A stretch of DNA of 64,000 nucleotides from contig OZ005737.1 of the NCBI GenBank assembly GCA_963930755.1, positions 265,309,979-265,373,978 of the forward strand. The letters run 5' to 3'. The translations under genes and the position numbers were made by a program. The stretch is from Eudasyphora cyanicolor (Eukaryota; Arthropoda; Insecta; Diptera; Muscidae). This document shows positions 11,181 through 21,479 of the stretch, in pieces. Numbering within the stretch: position 1 is the first letter of the stretch; each line of letters begins with the position of its first letter. Below the pieces are notes generated by a model, which ran no database searches, was not told the DNA's origin, and worked only from the letters and a program-made list of their open reading frames with translations.

Positions 11181-11552
11181 CGGCATACCTTCCTCTTTAT
11201 TATGAAATAAACATCCGATCATTTATCTCAAAAAATGGCAGAGGTATTACGTTATCACAATTTGAAAAGAAATTTTATTGAAAATTAGAAAATACAAAAA
11301 ATATGTTTTCGGCGAACTTGATTAAAATTGCAAAATGAGGAACATCTCAACAATCATGTGAAAGTACTTATTATTACATACATATCTGTCACTGAAACGT
11401 GCCCCTTCTATGAAAAAAATCAAAAGTGGTACATAACTTTTTGATTATGGTATTGACGAGTTTTTGTCGATTTTAAAATTTAATTTTGACGATTTTTGTG
11501 CCCCCATTTTGACGGTTTTTAGTCAAATTCGTCTGGCAACACTGCTTCGGAA

Positions 11553-12005
11553 AGGGCAAAAATAATAGAAAGAGAAAAACAGCGAAATTTAGCTTTCTAG
11601 AACTTACAGAACCTCTGGGGTCAAGTGGTCGAAAATCCCATGACGGAAAATCAAACATCAAAGTAGGTTCAGCCGTTTGGGCGTGATGATGGAACCAACA
11701 AACAATCAAACAAATAATTTTATAATATTAATAGGATTGTTGTGTGTTGAATAGAATAAAAAATTGCAACATTTCATTAAAACCCATTTACGGGTTTACC
11801 ATATATCTTATTTATGTTTTTGTGCAATAACGGCTATCTGCTAATTTGAACTTTCATGGTGCTCATATTTAAAATGTAAAAGTGGCTTTGAGCTATAAAA
11901 GCGCGAATAATAGAGAATTTTGAACACTTTTTGATTGTATCAATTAGTAATCATCTTTAGATTACGCTGTAGAAGAAAAATTAATAACACTATGCAACAA
12001 ATGAA
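11553..12005. other. No recognisable gene
   Basis: AT-rich spacer between the hAT element and the foldback. Nothing recognisable. Confidence 0.55.
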
Positions 12006-12588
12006 CACTTTTTGAAAAATACACGAACCTGACTGTATAGCTTCGATTATACTACCAAATGGTAGTATAACCCTATACTCAGTTTGGCGAGATTGGTGAC
12101 CAATTTCTTTTTATGGGCCTCGAAAGATTCGCAAAATCAGTGGACCCCTTGCAAAAGGTGTCATCGGTTTTTGAGCAACAGCTACTTCAGACTTGGTGAT
12201 AGCGCTTAACTATATTTGGCAATAATGTATCTAAGAACACGTTGAACAAAGTCTGTTAACATTTCATGTCAAAAAATTTTTGTTTTCATGCTCTTTTTTT
12301 CAAAAAACATAGGATTAAATTTATTTTTTTTTCACTTTTTTCGGCATAACTTTAAGGGATCGCTGATTTTTTACTAACAATATTTGGCAATATTGTCGCC
12401 ACGGTAAGTCTGAACAACTTTTATGAACAAATCAATACAATCTGAACATGTCTAGGCACCTTAAATAGCTCAAAAATCCACATTGTACCCCAAAAATGTA
12501 AGTATTTCACTGTTATGTAACAAAAATAAATTTTTTTGGTATATGACATGTACAGCAACTTTATAGAAAATATTAATGCCAATATTTT

Positions 12589-12733
12589 TATACCCTCACT
12601 TTAGTGTGACGAGGGTATATATCATTTGCTACGGAAAAAAGTGTAACACATCGAAGGAGTGATCTAAGACCCTAAGTATGTTCGGAGGAAATCCGTTTTG
12701 GGTCATTTTAAGTCGAATGAGCAATGTCCGTCC

Positions 12734-12781
<48 letters not shown>

Positions 12782-13639
12782 GCTGGCTGGTGCGCACGAT
12801 AACTCTCGAAAGGAGTAACCGATTAACTTCAAATTTGGTATGTGGTAATATTTTGATCTATCTCCGGATGAGTTCGAAGATGGGCCATATTGGTCTACTC
12901 CTTCTGGTACCTCCCACACAAAGGGTTAAAATTTAGTGAAATATTGATTCTTTAATAACTTCTACACTACTTATTCGAATCTTTTGAAATTCTGCACATA
13001 ATATTAGTATATTAGTCGCTATTAACTCGAGAAAAATGGGTGAAGTTGACATGCCCCTTTTGGTACCTCCCACACAAATGGACCATTTTGCATCAAAATT
13101 TAACTGCTTATAACTTTAATACAAGTGCATAAAAATGCTTGAAATTTTCTACAGTATAATGTTTTTGTAGCGCCTACAGTCTGGTAAAAAATGGGCATTA
13201 TTGTACAGCCCCTTTTGGTACCTCCCACACAAATGGACCGTTTCGTACCAAAAGTAAACGGCTTGTAACTTTAATACCAGTGCATACAAATACTTGAAAT
13301 TTTGTACAGTGTAATGCTGTTATAGTGCCTATAGTCCTGTAAAAAGTGGGCGTTAACACACCGCCCCTTTTTGTACCTCCCACACAAAATGACCAAATCA
13401 TACCAAAATTACATAGCTCGTAACTTTAATATACCAGTGCACATAAACGCTTATAGTTCAGCACAATGCAATGTATTTAAGAATGTACTGTTTACCGAAA
13501 AATATGTGTATTTGGAAAACCCCTTCTGGTACCTCCCACACAAATTGACAGATTTATTGGTGTAATGTTATATATTACATTACTCACAAAGTGAGGGTAT
13601 ACCTTAGTCGGTTTACCCGACTGAAACTTTCTTACTTGT
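12589..13639 (+). mobile_element. Full-length type B DINE-1/Helentron-like element
   Basis: The 5' end TATACCCTCACTTTAGTG pairs with CGAGGGTATA about 20 bp on (subterminal inverted repeat). Then come 'gtgtaacacatcgaagg', a (TCTG)n core at 12730-12782, and five tandem units of about 155 bp, each with 'ggtacctcccacacaaa' (near 12907, 13067, 13215, 13371, 13528). 'tgagggtatacc' repeats the head motif. The 3' hairpin AGTCGG-TTTAC-CCGACT (about 13608) precedes TTACTTGTT at the end. Comparison with the other arm of the foldback shows insertion into ATTTTT/GTGG without target duplication, as expected for Helitron-type elements. The layout resembles the DINE elements with central tandem repeats described in Drosophila (DINE-TR1). 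Non-autonomous. Confidence 0.85.
12728..12784. repeat. (GTCT)n microsatellite
   Basis: About thirteen GTCT/GTCC units form the core of the type B element. It matches the GTCY proto-microsatellite known from DINE-1/mini-me elements. The 31.4-kb copy carries the complementary run at about 31370-31433. Confidence 0.9.
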
Positions 13640-14698
13640 TGTGGAACATTTTAACCCTCTAGCTCCCCCACATAACTGTAAATTTTGGCCCCATTTTAAC
13701 AAATCGTAAAAAACACCCCTTAAAAGGGGGAGGGCGGGTATGAAATGTTCTACAAAAATGTTCGCCATAAAATTTTACTATATGTGTCAGAACACACCAG
13801 AGCTCAAAACATAACACAAACACCAAAAAAGGGCAAATTCCTGATCGTGCATCAATGTTAGACGTACGATCTAGTGGTTGAAGCAATGAAGATACCAGTA
13901 AAGAACGTTGTTGACGGGAATTTGACCGTTTTTTGGGTTTTTGTGTTAAGATTTGGGTTTTGGTGTGTTCTGACACATATAGTAAAATTTTATGGCGAAC
14001 ATTTTTGTAGAACATTTCATCCCCGCCCTCCCCCTTTTAACGGGTGTTTTTTACGATTTGTTAAAATGGGGCCAAAAATTACAGTTATGTGGAGGAGCTA
14101 GAGGGTTAAAATTTTCCACAAAAATATTGGCCTTAATATTTTCTATAAAATTGCTGAACATACCCCATACCAGAAAAATATATTTTTGTTACATAACAGT
14201 GAAATACTTACATTTTTGGGGTACAATGTGGATTTTTGAGCTATTTAAGGTGCCTAGACACGTTATGATTGTATTGATATGTTCATAAAAGTTGTTCAGA
14301 TTTACTGTGGCTACAATATTGCCAAATATTGTTAGTAAAAAATCAGCGATCCCTTAAAGTTATGCCAAAAAAAGTGAAAAAAAATAAATTTATTCCCATG
14401 TTTTTCGAAAAAAAGTGCAGGAAAACAAAAATTTTTTGACATGAAATGTTAACAGACTTTGTTCAACGTGTTCTTAGCTACATTATTGCCAAATATAGTT
14501 AAGCGCTATCACCAAGTCTGAAGTAGCTGTTGCTCAAAAACCGATGACACCTTTTTCAAGGGGTCCACTGATTTTGCGAATCTTTCGAGGCCCATAAAAA
14601 GAAATTGGTCACCAATCTCGCCAAACTGAGTATAGGGTTATACTAGCATTTGGCAGTAGAATCGAACCTATACCGTCAGATCCGTGTATTTTTTTCAC

Positions 14699-15175
14699 TG
14701 TTGCACAGTGTAATTACTCTTATAACTAAGGGAAAACCCCGTTTTTTCGCTTTCCTGAAAAATTGTGTTTTTGTTTATAGCGATTTTTGAATATAAGCCC
14801 TCGATATGCTTCTTTGGGCTTATAACTAATATATCAGATTGACGCTTGTCAGAAATGGGGGGGGGGGTTCATATTGACCTTTGGGCGTGAAGTTGATAAC
14901 GCTCCGAGCGCCGGCCACTGTAATATAAAATTTCGATGAAATGTATTAAATAACGACCCCATTATTTCATAGTTGATATTTAACAATCGATTTATTGGAA
15001 AATATTTGGAAAAGATTTATATTAGAACAGAATTTTTATTTAATCTTTTTGAGCGTAAGCAAAAAAAAACGTATTCATGCGTGAAAATATAAATTGAATT
15101 CGTGAACGTAAACCAAAAATTTTTGGTGAGTGTAAAAATTAAGAGTACACGCAAAGAAACAGTTCGTTTCTGTGA
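14699..15175. other. No recognisable gene
   Basis: AT-rich spacer with a G run at 14859-14868. Nothing coding is recognised. Confidence 0.5.
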
Positions 15176-15308
15176 AACGAAATATTAGACACCTACAATT
15201 CTCGTTTGCCAGAACTGAAATTTCGTTTGTTGTGACTGAAATAAATTTTGACCAAAAGAAATTTCAGTCGTCGTAAGCGAGAATTGTAGTTGTCTAATAT
15301 TTCGTGTA
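15176..15308. mobile_element. Palindromic MITE-like repeat
   Basis: The arm at 15176-15232 (ACGAAATATTAGACACCTAC, then AATTCTCG and CTGAAATTTC) is matched by the reverse complement at 15258-15308 with few differences. The spacer is about 25 bp. No coding capacity; superfamily unknown. Confidence 0.65.
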
Positions 15309-15419
15309 GTGCGTACAACGGCATTTTACTTTACTCGGTTACACAACTGCGATTTTCTTACATGTTAAAAAAATATTTTTTTTTATTTTCTGGTTGGTAT
15401 GAAGTTATACAAGGTGGCG

Positions 15420-16709
15420 CAAAAGTAACCTTTCGATGTTTTTTGGCTGCAATTTAAAAAAAAATTAAAAACTGATTCTTCTTGTGGATTATTTTTATTT
15501 TTTTACATCAAGTGGAGAATATGATGTCATGTAAATGGCCGCCGCCACAGTTGATTGTCATTTGAGCCCTTTTTATGGCATTTTCCATCACTTTGGCCAA
15601 AACTTTCGGCGATAGGTCCTCACATTCTTGACGGATATTGTCTTTAAGAACTGCAAGAGTCTGAGGCTTGTTGACATAAACCCGCGACTTCAAAAAGCCC
15701 CACAAAAAGAAGTCTGGAGCGGTCAAATCGATCTTGCTGGCCAGTGCAAATCGCCAAAACGGGAGATTAGACGCCCGGGAAATGCATCCTTCAGCATATC
15801 GGTTGTGGCACGTGCAGTGTGTGCCGTTGCACCGTCCTGTTGGAACCACATGTTTTCCAATCCCAATTTATTAAGTTGCGGCAAAAAGAACTCGTTGATC
15901 ATTGCTCTGTAGCGCTCACCATTCACAGTAACCGTTTGGCCCGCGACGTCTTCGAAGAAAAAAGGTCCGATGACTCCTCCAGCGAAAACAGCACACCATA
16001 CAGTGACTTTGAGCGGGTGTAATGGCTCTTCGTGGGTTACTCGCGGATTTTCAGTGCCCCAGAAGCGTAAATTTTGCTTATTTACGTACCCGCTAAGATG
16101 GAAATGGGCCTCATCACTCATGATTATTTTTGATGAAAAATCATCTTCCTCTTGGTGGTGATTAAGGATGGCTTGAGCGTATGTTAGACGCGATTGGCGG
16201 TCAGCAGCTAACAGCTGATGCACCGTCTGGACTTTGTACGGAAACATCTTCAAATCTTGTACCAAAATTCGCTGTAGAGACCGTCGACTGATACCCATTT
16301 GCGTGGCACGTCGTCTGGTCGATGTCGACGGCGCTTCCATGACATCCTCCATGACATATTCTCTGCAGAACGGCTACTCCTGAACGGTCTGCCACGCCTG
16401 GCAGCATCTCGTGTGTTGTGCCAGTCTCTTCGAGGCGAGCGGCTAAACGTCGCAGTGTTTCACCAGTAGGCGTTGGACGGCCAGGAAATCTGCGACGAAA
16501 TTCACGTTGTGCCAAAGTCACCGACCGATTATTGGTCAAATAACTAGTCAGCAATATTCCGCGTTCTGGAGCAGTGTAGCGTAACATTGTTTATTAACGT
16601 GTATTTCGCATGTGTTTACTACACAAATGTCAAAACAGAACTGACATTAGGGGCCAATCGCAAAATTTATAGCATTTTCTGATAGGAGGATTACTTTTGC
16701 GCCACCTTG
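15420..16709 (-). mobile_element. DD41D mariner-like element (T4), complete ends
   Basis: Perfect 19-bp terminal inverted repeats CAAGGTGGCGCAAAAGTAA start at 15420 and, inverted, end at 16709. They are flanked by TA at 15418-15419 and 16710-16711, the Tc1/mariner target duplication. At 1290 bp it is the usual size for a full Tc1/mariner element. It encodes one transposase on the minus strand and is the best preserved DD41D element in the window. Confidence 0.92.
15508..16587 (-). pseudogene. DD41D transposase (T4), two frameshifts, triad kept
   Basis: Minus-strand gene from ATG at 16587 to the stop at 15508, about 355 codons, the normal length for the family. The N-terminal helix-turn-helix region is MLRYTAPERGILLTSYL onward, with RRRFPGRPTPTGETLRRLA. 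After a frameshift near 16365 the frame carries GISRRSLQRIL, SDEAHFHL (Asp-1), GYVNKQN, VTVNGERYRAMI and FQQDGATAHT (Asp-2). A second frameshift near 15733 leads to DLTAPDFFLWG (Asp-3), spaced about 41 residues from Asp-2, and the C-terminal GGGHLHDIIFST. It is the only DD41D copy here with all three catalytic Asp present, but they are spread over different frames, so it is inactive. Confidence 0.88.
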
Positions 16710-16711
16710 TA

Positions 16712-17679
16712 CTTCTTTTACAATGAACAATATATGTAAGTTTGAGTTGGAGTTGGCTTAAGCATTTCAATCCTTGGAAAAGTTTTTCTTCTTCAAATGA
16801 AAGCTTTTGCTGCATGAGTATCATTCATACAAGCAAAAGAGCTTGTGGTTTGTGTAGTGTTAATTTTGAATGAACTTGTCGTTCGAACACACGTGACATT
16901 CATACATTTCTACATAAATATCGCACATCCGTGCAAAGGCAAAGATACAAATGTATGTATGTATTTACACATACATATGACGGCTTATTTTTTTTGATAC
17001 TGCAATTTTGAAGATTTTTTTCTACCCGTCCGTCAACATAAATTTTTCGCTTTAAATATGTGTTTTTTTGCATTTGCTTAACAATGCAAATTAGAATTGT
17101 TCACATCGTCCTCCTCCACCTCCTCACATCCACCCCCATATCCCACATACATTCCAAAGAAAAAGATGCTGAAGAAAATAAGATAAAAATCCTCAACATC
17201 TCTGAGAGGCCGCATCGAATTCGTACCCTCTTTCGCTCTCTTACTACTACTACTACGACGACCATTGAGTTGTTAACTGTGTTATGAACAAGGGTTAGTG
17301 ACGTGAGCCAAAAGAGGATATCAAGTCCCCCAGCTGATTATGTTGAATGCCTCAGTGATTGAAACAATGAATGAATGTGGGTGGGTGGTGGTTGCGAGGC
17401 CAACGGAGGATAGAGGAATGTGGGATAATACCGAATTCCAGTCAGTTTACATGCCACATGCCCTATTAAATGGGTTAATGGCAAACGAACGTGATTGTCG
17501 TAGACGCCAAACAAAAAACATAAAAGAGTCATGTGCAGCAACCCCAAGTTGCAAGCGAACATGTACCAAGTCGCGAACAGTAGCAAAATACTTGGGGGCC
17601 TTCGCCCAAAGTGAAAATGCTAAAATATGCTATGAGATGTCCAGCTGTGAGCTAGTTAAAAGGTTTTATTAATACATGG
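16712..17679. other. Non-TE island, no supported gene
   Basis: More complex sequence than the flanks, with TATG/TACA microsatellite tracts (about 16950), C-rich 'cctcctccacctcctcac' (17109) and a TAC run (17241). The 110-codon ORF at 17340-17672 has no recognisable domain and is opposed by an 82-codon ORF; I do not support either. Probably intronic or intergenic unique DNA. Confidence 0.5.
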
Positions 17680-18020
17680 CGGGAAATCGCATATTTTTAT
17701 ATTCAAAGAAAATAGTTTTATTTCTGAACAAATAAATTTTATTTAGATCGCAGATATTAATATATTAAAACAAGATATATTTTCTCAAACAAAATATGTG
17801 TTTAAATATAAATACAGTAATTTTGTGGGAAATTCCCCAAAAAAAATTATTTATGAAAGATTTTCAAAATTTTGATGACTTTTTCGACTTTCAAAACGTT
17901 GATGACTTTTTCGATTTTCAGTTTTAGTTTTTCGTGGAATTCGAATTATATCTTACAATTAAATATGACATATGTCATATTAAGTTTTATTCAAAGGACC
18001 CATTTTTATTTTCTAAATAA
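17680..18020. repeat. AT-rich interspersed repeat, copy 2 (decayed)
   Basis: It follows the order of the repeat at 9608 and 18158: 'gaaatcgcatatttttatattcaaagaaaata', 'gaacaaataaattttatttaga', 'caaaatatgtgtttaaata', 'gatgactttttcgattttcagttttag'. The GATGACTTTTTCGA segment is locally duplicated at about 17873 and 17900. No terminal repeats seen. Confidence 0.6.
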
Positions 18021-18157
18021 CGGCCAATTCCACAATCTCCTGTTATCCTACAGTTAGAGCCAACCTACAGTTATAGCTGTCAAATTGTATGAAATTTTTA
18101 TTTTTTAAACAGTGAGTTAGAGCTACTAACTGGAGGTTGTGAAATTGGGGTTAAGTC

Positions 18158-18820
18158 ATACACGGAGCAAAATCGTCTTTTTTGATATGTTTGAATCAAA
18201 AGAAAATATACTTGGAACACAAATTTTTATATATTATGTATATATTTTCGAGCAAATAAATTTTATTTGAAAATCAATAAAATATAATTTTCTCAAATAA
18301 AACATGTGTTTAAATACAAATAATATTATTGTTTATGAATATTTCCCAATATATTTTATTAAAAAAAAGGCTTTAAAAACTTTGCTGAATTTTTTGAATT
18401 TTAGTTTTAATTTTTTCCTCGTTTTCGAATTACACATTCCTATTAAAAATTGCATACTTAGCATTAACTTCTATTTGAAACCACTTATTTTTATTTTCTA
18501 ACTATTCCAAGTCATTATTTTCAATTATGAAGAAATTTTACTAACATTAAAAATTTCTAAAAATTACCTTTCAAGTGCTGAAAACTTAAAAAAATTAAAG
18601 AATAGATATATATTCACGCAAATAGATCTTTGTTTGGGAAATAACACATCCAAATAAAAATATTAGGATGTAAACATAGTTTTGTTTAGAACGACATCCT
18701 CCCAAACATATAATATTTGTGTGTGTCAAATATTATATATTTGGAGTGCACCCTAAAAATATATAGGTTCAAGCAGAATATGTTTGGGACAATATACTGC
18801 AGAGGCGATTTTTTTCAGCG
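18158..18820. mobile_element. AT-rich interspersed repeat with terminal inverted repeats
   Basis: It begins ACACGGAGCAAAATCGTC (about 18160). It ends with GGCGATTTTTTTCAGCGT (about 18803-18820), which on the other strand reads ACGCTGAAAAAAATCGCC and so mirrors the start. About 660 bp and non-coding. It shares the first 380 bp with the copies at 9608 and 17680, while the right half is seen only here. A small DNA transposon derivative is the best guess; no target duplication could be fixed. Confidence 0.6.
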
Positions 18821-19696
18821 TCTAATTTGTTATAAAAGATTATACGATTTAAATTATAATTTTACGAATTTCTTCAAAATGGACTTTAATTTAAAGAAAA
18901 AAAAAAAGAAATTTATAAATGGAAATCAGAAATCTCATAACTATTCTGAAGACAGTTCTCAAAACTTATTTGATAACAGAGGAAAACATATTAATACATT
19001 TCTACTGTACTCACAAGAGCTCAAGCATCCTTTATTTGGATGTGGTACCTAGAAATTAATTTTTTAACACCGTGAAGTATCTTGTGTAAAAAACCAGTGA
19101 GAATCTTTTTAAGAATAATTGTTTTAAATGTTAATTTTACTTGGAGACACTTTAATTGTTTTGACTATTATTTCTGAATGAGACGTCCATTCTACTCACG
19201 TAATAATTATAAATGAAGGAGTCGAATAAAATTCCACAAGCGATTCTTAGTTTATTTTCGAATAAGGTCTGTTTTAAAAAAATTATATATTTTGATGCAA
19301 ATCAATCCACATGTCACAATTTAAATTTATATGCTTTTTGTTATTTTGTTCATTAATAAATATATGGACAAATACTAGGTTGCGGGCGTTATTTCGTACC
19401 CATTTTGTTACTAATATTCATCCCGTTGGCTTTCTAAATGAAATATTTTTCAGCAACAACAGTTATTTCAGAGTTCTTTGAAATGACATTTAAATTAATA
19501 CATAAATATTTTTAATACATAAATATTTTTAATAATGCGATATTCACGGCATTTTAAATATATATTTCATATAATCCATTTTTTTGTATGTGTCTTAAAA
19601 TTCTATATGTACTTTACTTTTTGAAATTTATTTTATTTTTTATTTATTTTCAGGTAAGTGCATAAAAAATGCTAACTTCACGATATTCAAATAAAT
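18821..19696. other. No recognisable gene
   Basis: AT-rich. The 111-codon ORF at 18717-19052 begins inside the AT-rich repeat, contains a poly-lysine run from an A tract, and looks spurious. Confidence 0.55.
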
Positions 19697-21418
19697 TAGG
19701 AGGCGGTACCAAAATTAGCCGACCCAACAAAGACAACACAACAAATTTGGGACCATTTACTTCATTTCTCAACATAATCTCCGTTTAGCTCGATAGGAGT
19801 AGGGAATTAAGCAGCTTTGTGTGTACTAATTCCTCACTCCCTTCCCTAACCGATTCTTTTCATAAAGGAATGAGACTTCCGGAACTAATTCCGAATTGCT
19901 GAAAAAAGAATGCCTTCTTTTTTCGATTTTTTCCGGGTTAGAAAAATAAAAAAAATATATATTTTCTTTCGTTTTTATTTCTCTTTACTTTCTATTTTTA
20001 ATTTTATTTTTATAGACTTATTTATTTTTATTTCGATCCGACGAGGATTTGAACCCGAGTTACTTGCTTGAAAACAGTGCATGCTAGCTCTCCACACCAT
20101 CAAAGGTCTCGCACTCATCAACGCTAAATTCTACTAAGGATTTAAGGGAACGAAATTTTATCTATAGCCTCGATTCCTTTTTGGGATTTTTGGAATTAAG
20201 CCTACAATTATCAGTTATATTTTTAGACTCGCTTACTTCTGCGGATTTTTGGAATTAGGTTCTCCATTAGAAAATTCAGAAAAAATATAGCAAATTATGT
20301 TCCGGAAGGAAAAAATACAATTAAGAATTAATGTCTTGGCGCCAGTTCTACAGCTACTTCAATAGAATGCAGAGAGCAATGCTTAGTTGAATCTTGGCAA
20401 ACGAAACTGGAAGTATTTCTGGCTGAGTCAGTTACAAATATAACCAGTATTTTTTACTGCGTAATAGCTTCCATAACCTGTTTATAGGTTATGGATTGAT
20501 TTGGCCATCTCAATAGTGGATGTGTAAAGTACATTGTCCTGATGAAACAACACTTCCTTTCTCACACATGCGGCCTTCTCCCATAATTTCATCACTTAAA
20601 CGCTGCAATAAGTTAACGTAATACTCGCCGCTGATTGTTTTTCCTTTTTGAAGATAATAAATATTATCCCACGACCATTTCAAAAAACAGACGCCATGAT
20701 CTTGATCCTACTTATGGAACTCCCTTCCCCCTCTTCGGACACGATTCTCCCATTCTAGTCCACAGCTTTGACTGTTCCTTGCCTCAGGTATGAAGTGGTG
20801 GACCAACGTCCCATCCATGGTTACGATTCGACACAAAAACTCGGCTTTATTGCGGTGAAACATTACCGAAAACTCCATTAACCCATTTTCGGCCGTTGTT
20901 CCTTTAGTCCAATAGAAAATTTGTATATTTTTTAATGCGAAGAAAAACATATTCCATAATATATTCCATAAATTTTGTTGGTTTTCAAGAAAAATATGTT
21001 GTAGTGATCCAAAAACACATTGCATATTTTCGAAGTGATACATACATAAGACATATTGTGAAAGTGCTTAATTAAACATAATTATAAATATTTATTGTCA
21101 AGTATTACTTTATTCCTTAGATAATTTTATAATGTAATTAGCAAATGAGTATTACATAAATATTTATTTCCTCTTCGTATTTTAAGATAAGTCAATATTT
21201 GACGGATTCGAATTTGTTGGGTCCTATTTGTCCTAGAAAAACACATTTTTTTTATTGCTTTCACAGTTTTTACAACCCGACCGAGAATAAGTTAAAACGT
21301 CTTTACGACGCTGTTTTTGTTCTATAGTGAGCAAACGCGGCACCCATCTTTCGCACAACATTCCCATCTTTAAATGTTCGGTCAATAAGCGATATATAGC
21401 ACTTTTTGGCACTTTTCG
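19697..21418 (-). pseudogene. DD34D mariner relic (M2 family) with insertions
   Basis: The lower end 19697-19800 ('ggcggtaccaaaattagcc..', 'caacaaatttggga', 'tctccgtttagctcgata') matches the M2 copy starting at 57425, so it is the 3' end of the element. On the minus strand 21418-21240 encodes SAIYRLLTEHLKMGMLCERW and RLLTIEQKQRR (second helix-turn-helix). 20900-20830 encodes FLCRIVTMDGTLVHHFIPEA with catalytic Asp-1. 20700-20580 encodes the next block (LQKGKTISGEYYVNLLQRL). The frame is broken and interrupted by AT-rich DNA (20.9-21.2 kb) and a SINE (about 20.0 kb). The second and third catalytic blocks are not found. Residue pattern is mariner proper, probably irritans-like. Confidence 0.7.
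19985..20125 (-). mobile_element. tRNA-derived SINE
   Basis: On the minus strand GGTTCAAATCC (20045-20055) matches the pol III B box GGTTCGANTCC. About 35 bases upstream 'tggagagctagcatgc' (about 20083-20098) resembles an A box. Downstream of the B box comes an A/T-rich tail ('aaataaaaataaataagtc' on the minus strand). The A and B boxes with an A-rich tail suggest a SINE rather than a tRNA: no acceptor-stem pairing is seen. It lies inside the M2 mariner relic. Confidence 0.5.
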
Positions 21419-21479
21419 GGTTTTCCAATAGGGATGATATGATTTTGAAGTGACGTTTTGAGCTTACATTTTCTTTACA

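Larger units (their letters stand above)
9501..11236 (+). mobile_element. DD41D mariner-like element (T1 family)
   Basis: The 5' end is TA (9499-9500) then CAGGGTTTTCCAACAAGAGG, the same end as the copies at 26.8, 45.2 and 56.2 kb. The 3' end is lost: the match to the 56.2-kb copy stops near 11236 ('tatctcaaaaaat'), about 55 bp before the inverted terminal repeat. The leader and start of the gene are replaced by an AT-rich insertion at about 9608-10200. Confidence 0.85.
8582..11552. mobile_element. Non-autonomous hAT element with nested insertions
   Basis: The terminal inverted repeats CAGTGTTGCCAGA (8590-8602 and, inverted, 11532-11544) are perfect. They are flanked by a perfect 8-bp target duplication CTTCGGAA at 8582-8589 and 11545-11552. 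An 8-bp duplication with CAGTG-type ends is diagnostic of the hAT superfamily. Subterminal TTTTGACGATTTTT motifs lie near both ends (about 8616 and 11491). No hAT transposase is visible. The interior carries a DD41D element from 9501, itself interrupted by an AT-rich repeat, so the original hAT was about 1.2 kb. Confidence 0.9.
12006..14698. mobile_element. Large foldback element with about 780-bp arms
   Basis: The left arm (12006-12588 plus 13640-13843) is matched in reverse complement by the right arm (13915-14698), with a 71-bp centre at 13844-13914. Examples are 'ggcgagattggtgaccaatttc' at 12088 against its complement at 14600, and 'agggggagggcgggtatga' at 13722 against the complement at about 14030. 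Both ends read ...TGAAAAA.TACACG. The left arm contains an inserted type B element, which the right arm lacks. Mirrored ORFs in the arms (such as 13659-14015 and 13874-14288) are products of symmetry, not genes. The superfamily is unknown. Confidence 0.85.

Noticed and set aside
13659..14288. ORFs of 98-118 codons in the foldback
   Set aside because: They are mirrored readings of the two arms of an inverted repeat; composition is repeat-derived and no domain is present.
17340..17672. 110-codon ORF in a non-TE island
   Set aside because: No recognisable domain, opposed by another ORF on the other strand, and no neighbouring exon signals. Chance is more likely.
18717..19052. 111-codon ORF with Lys-rich run
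   Set aside because: It overlaps the end of an AT-rich repeat, and the Lys run comes from an A tract.
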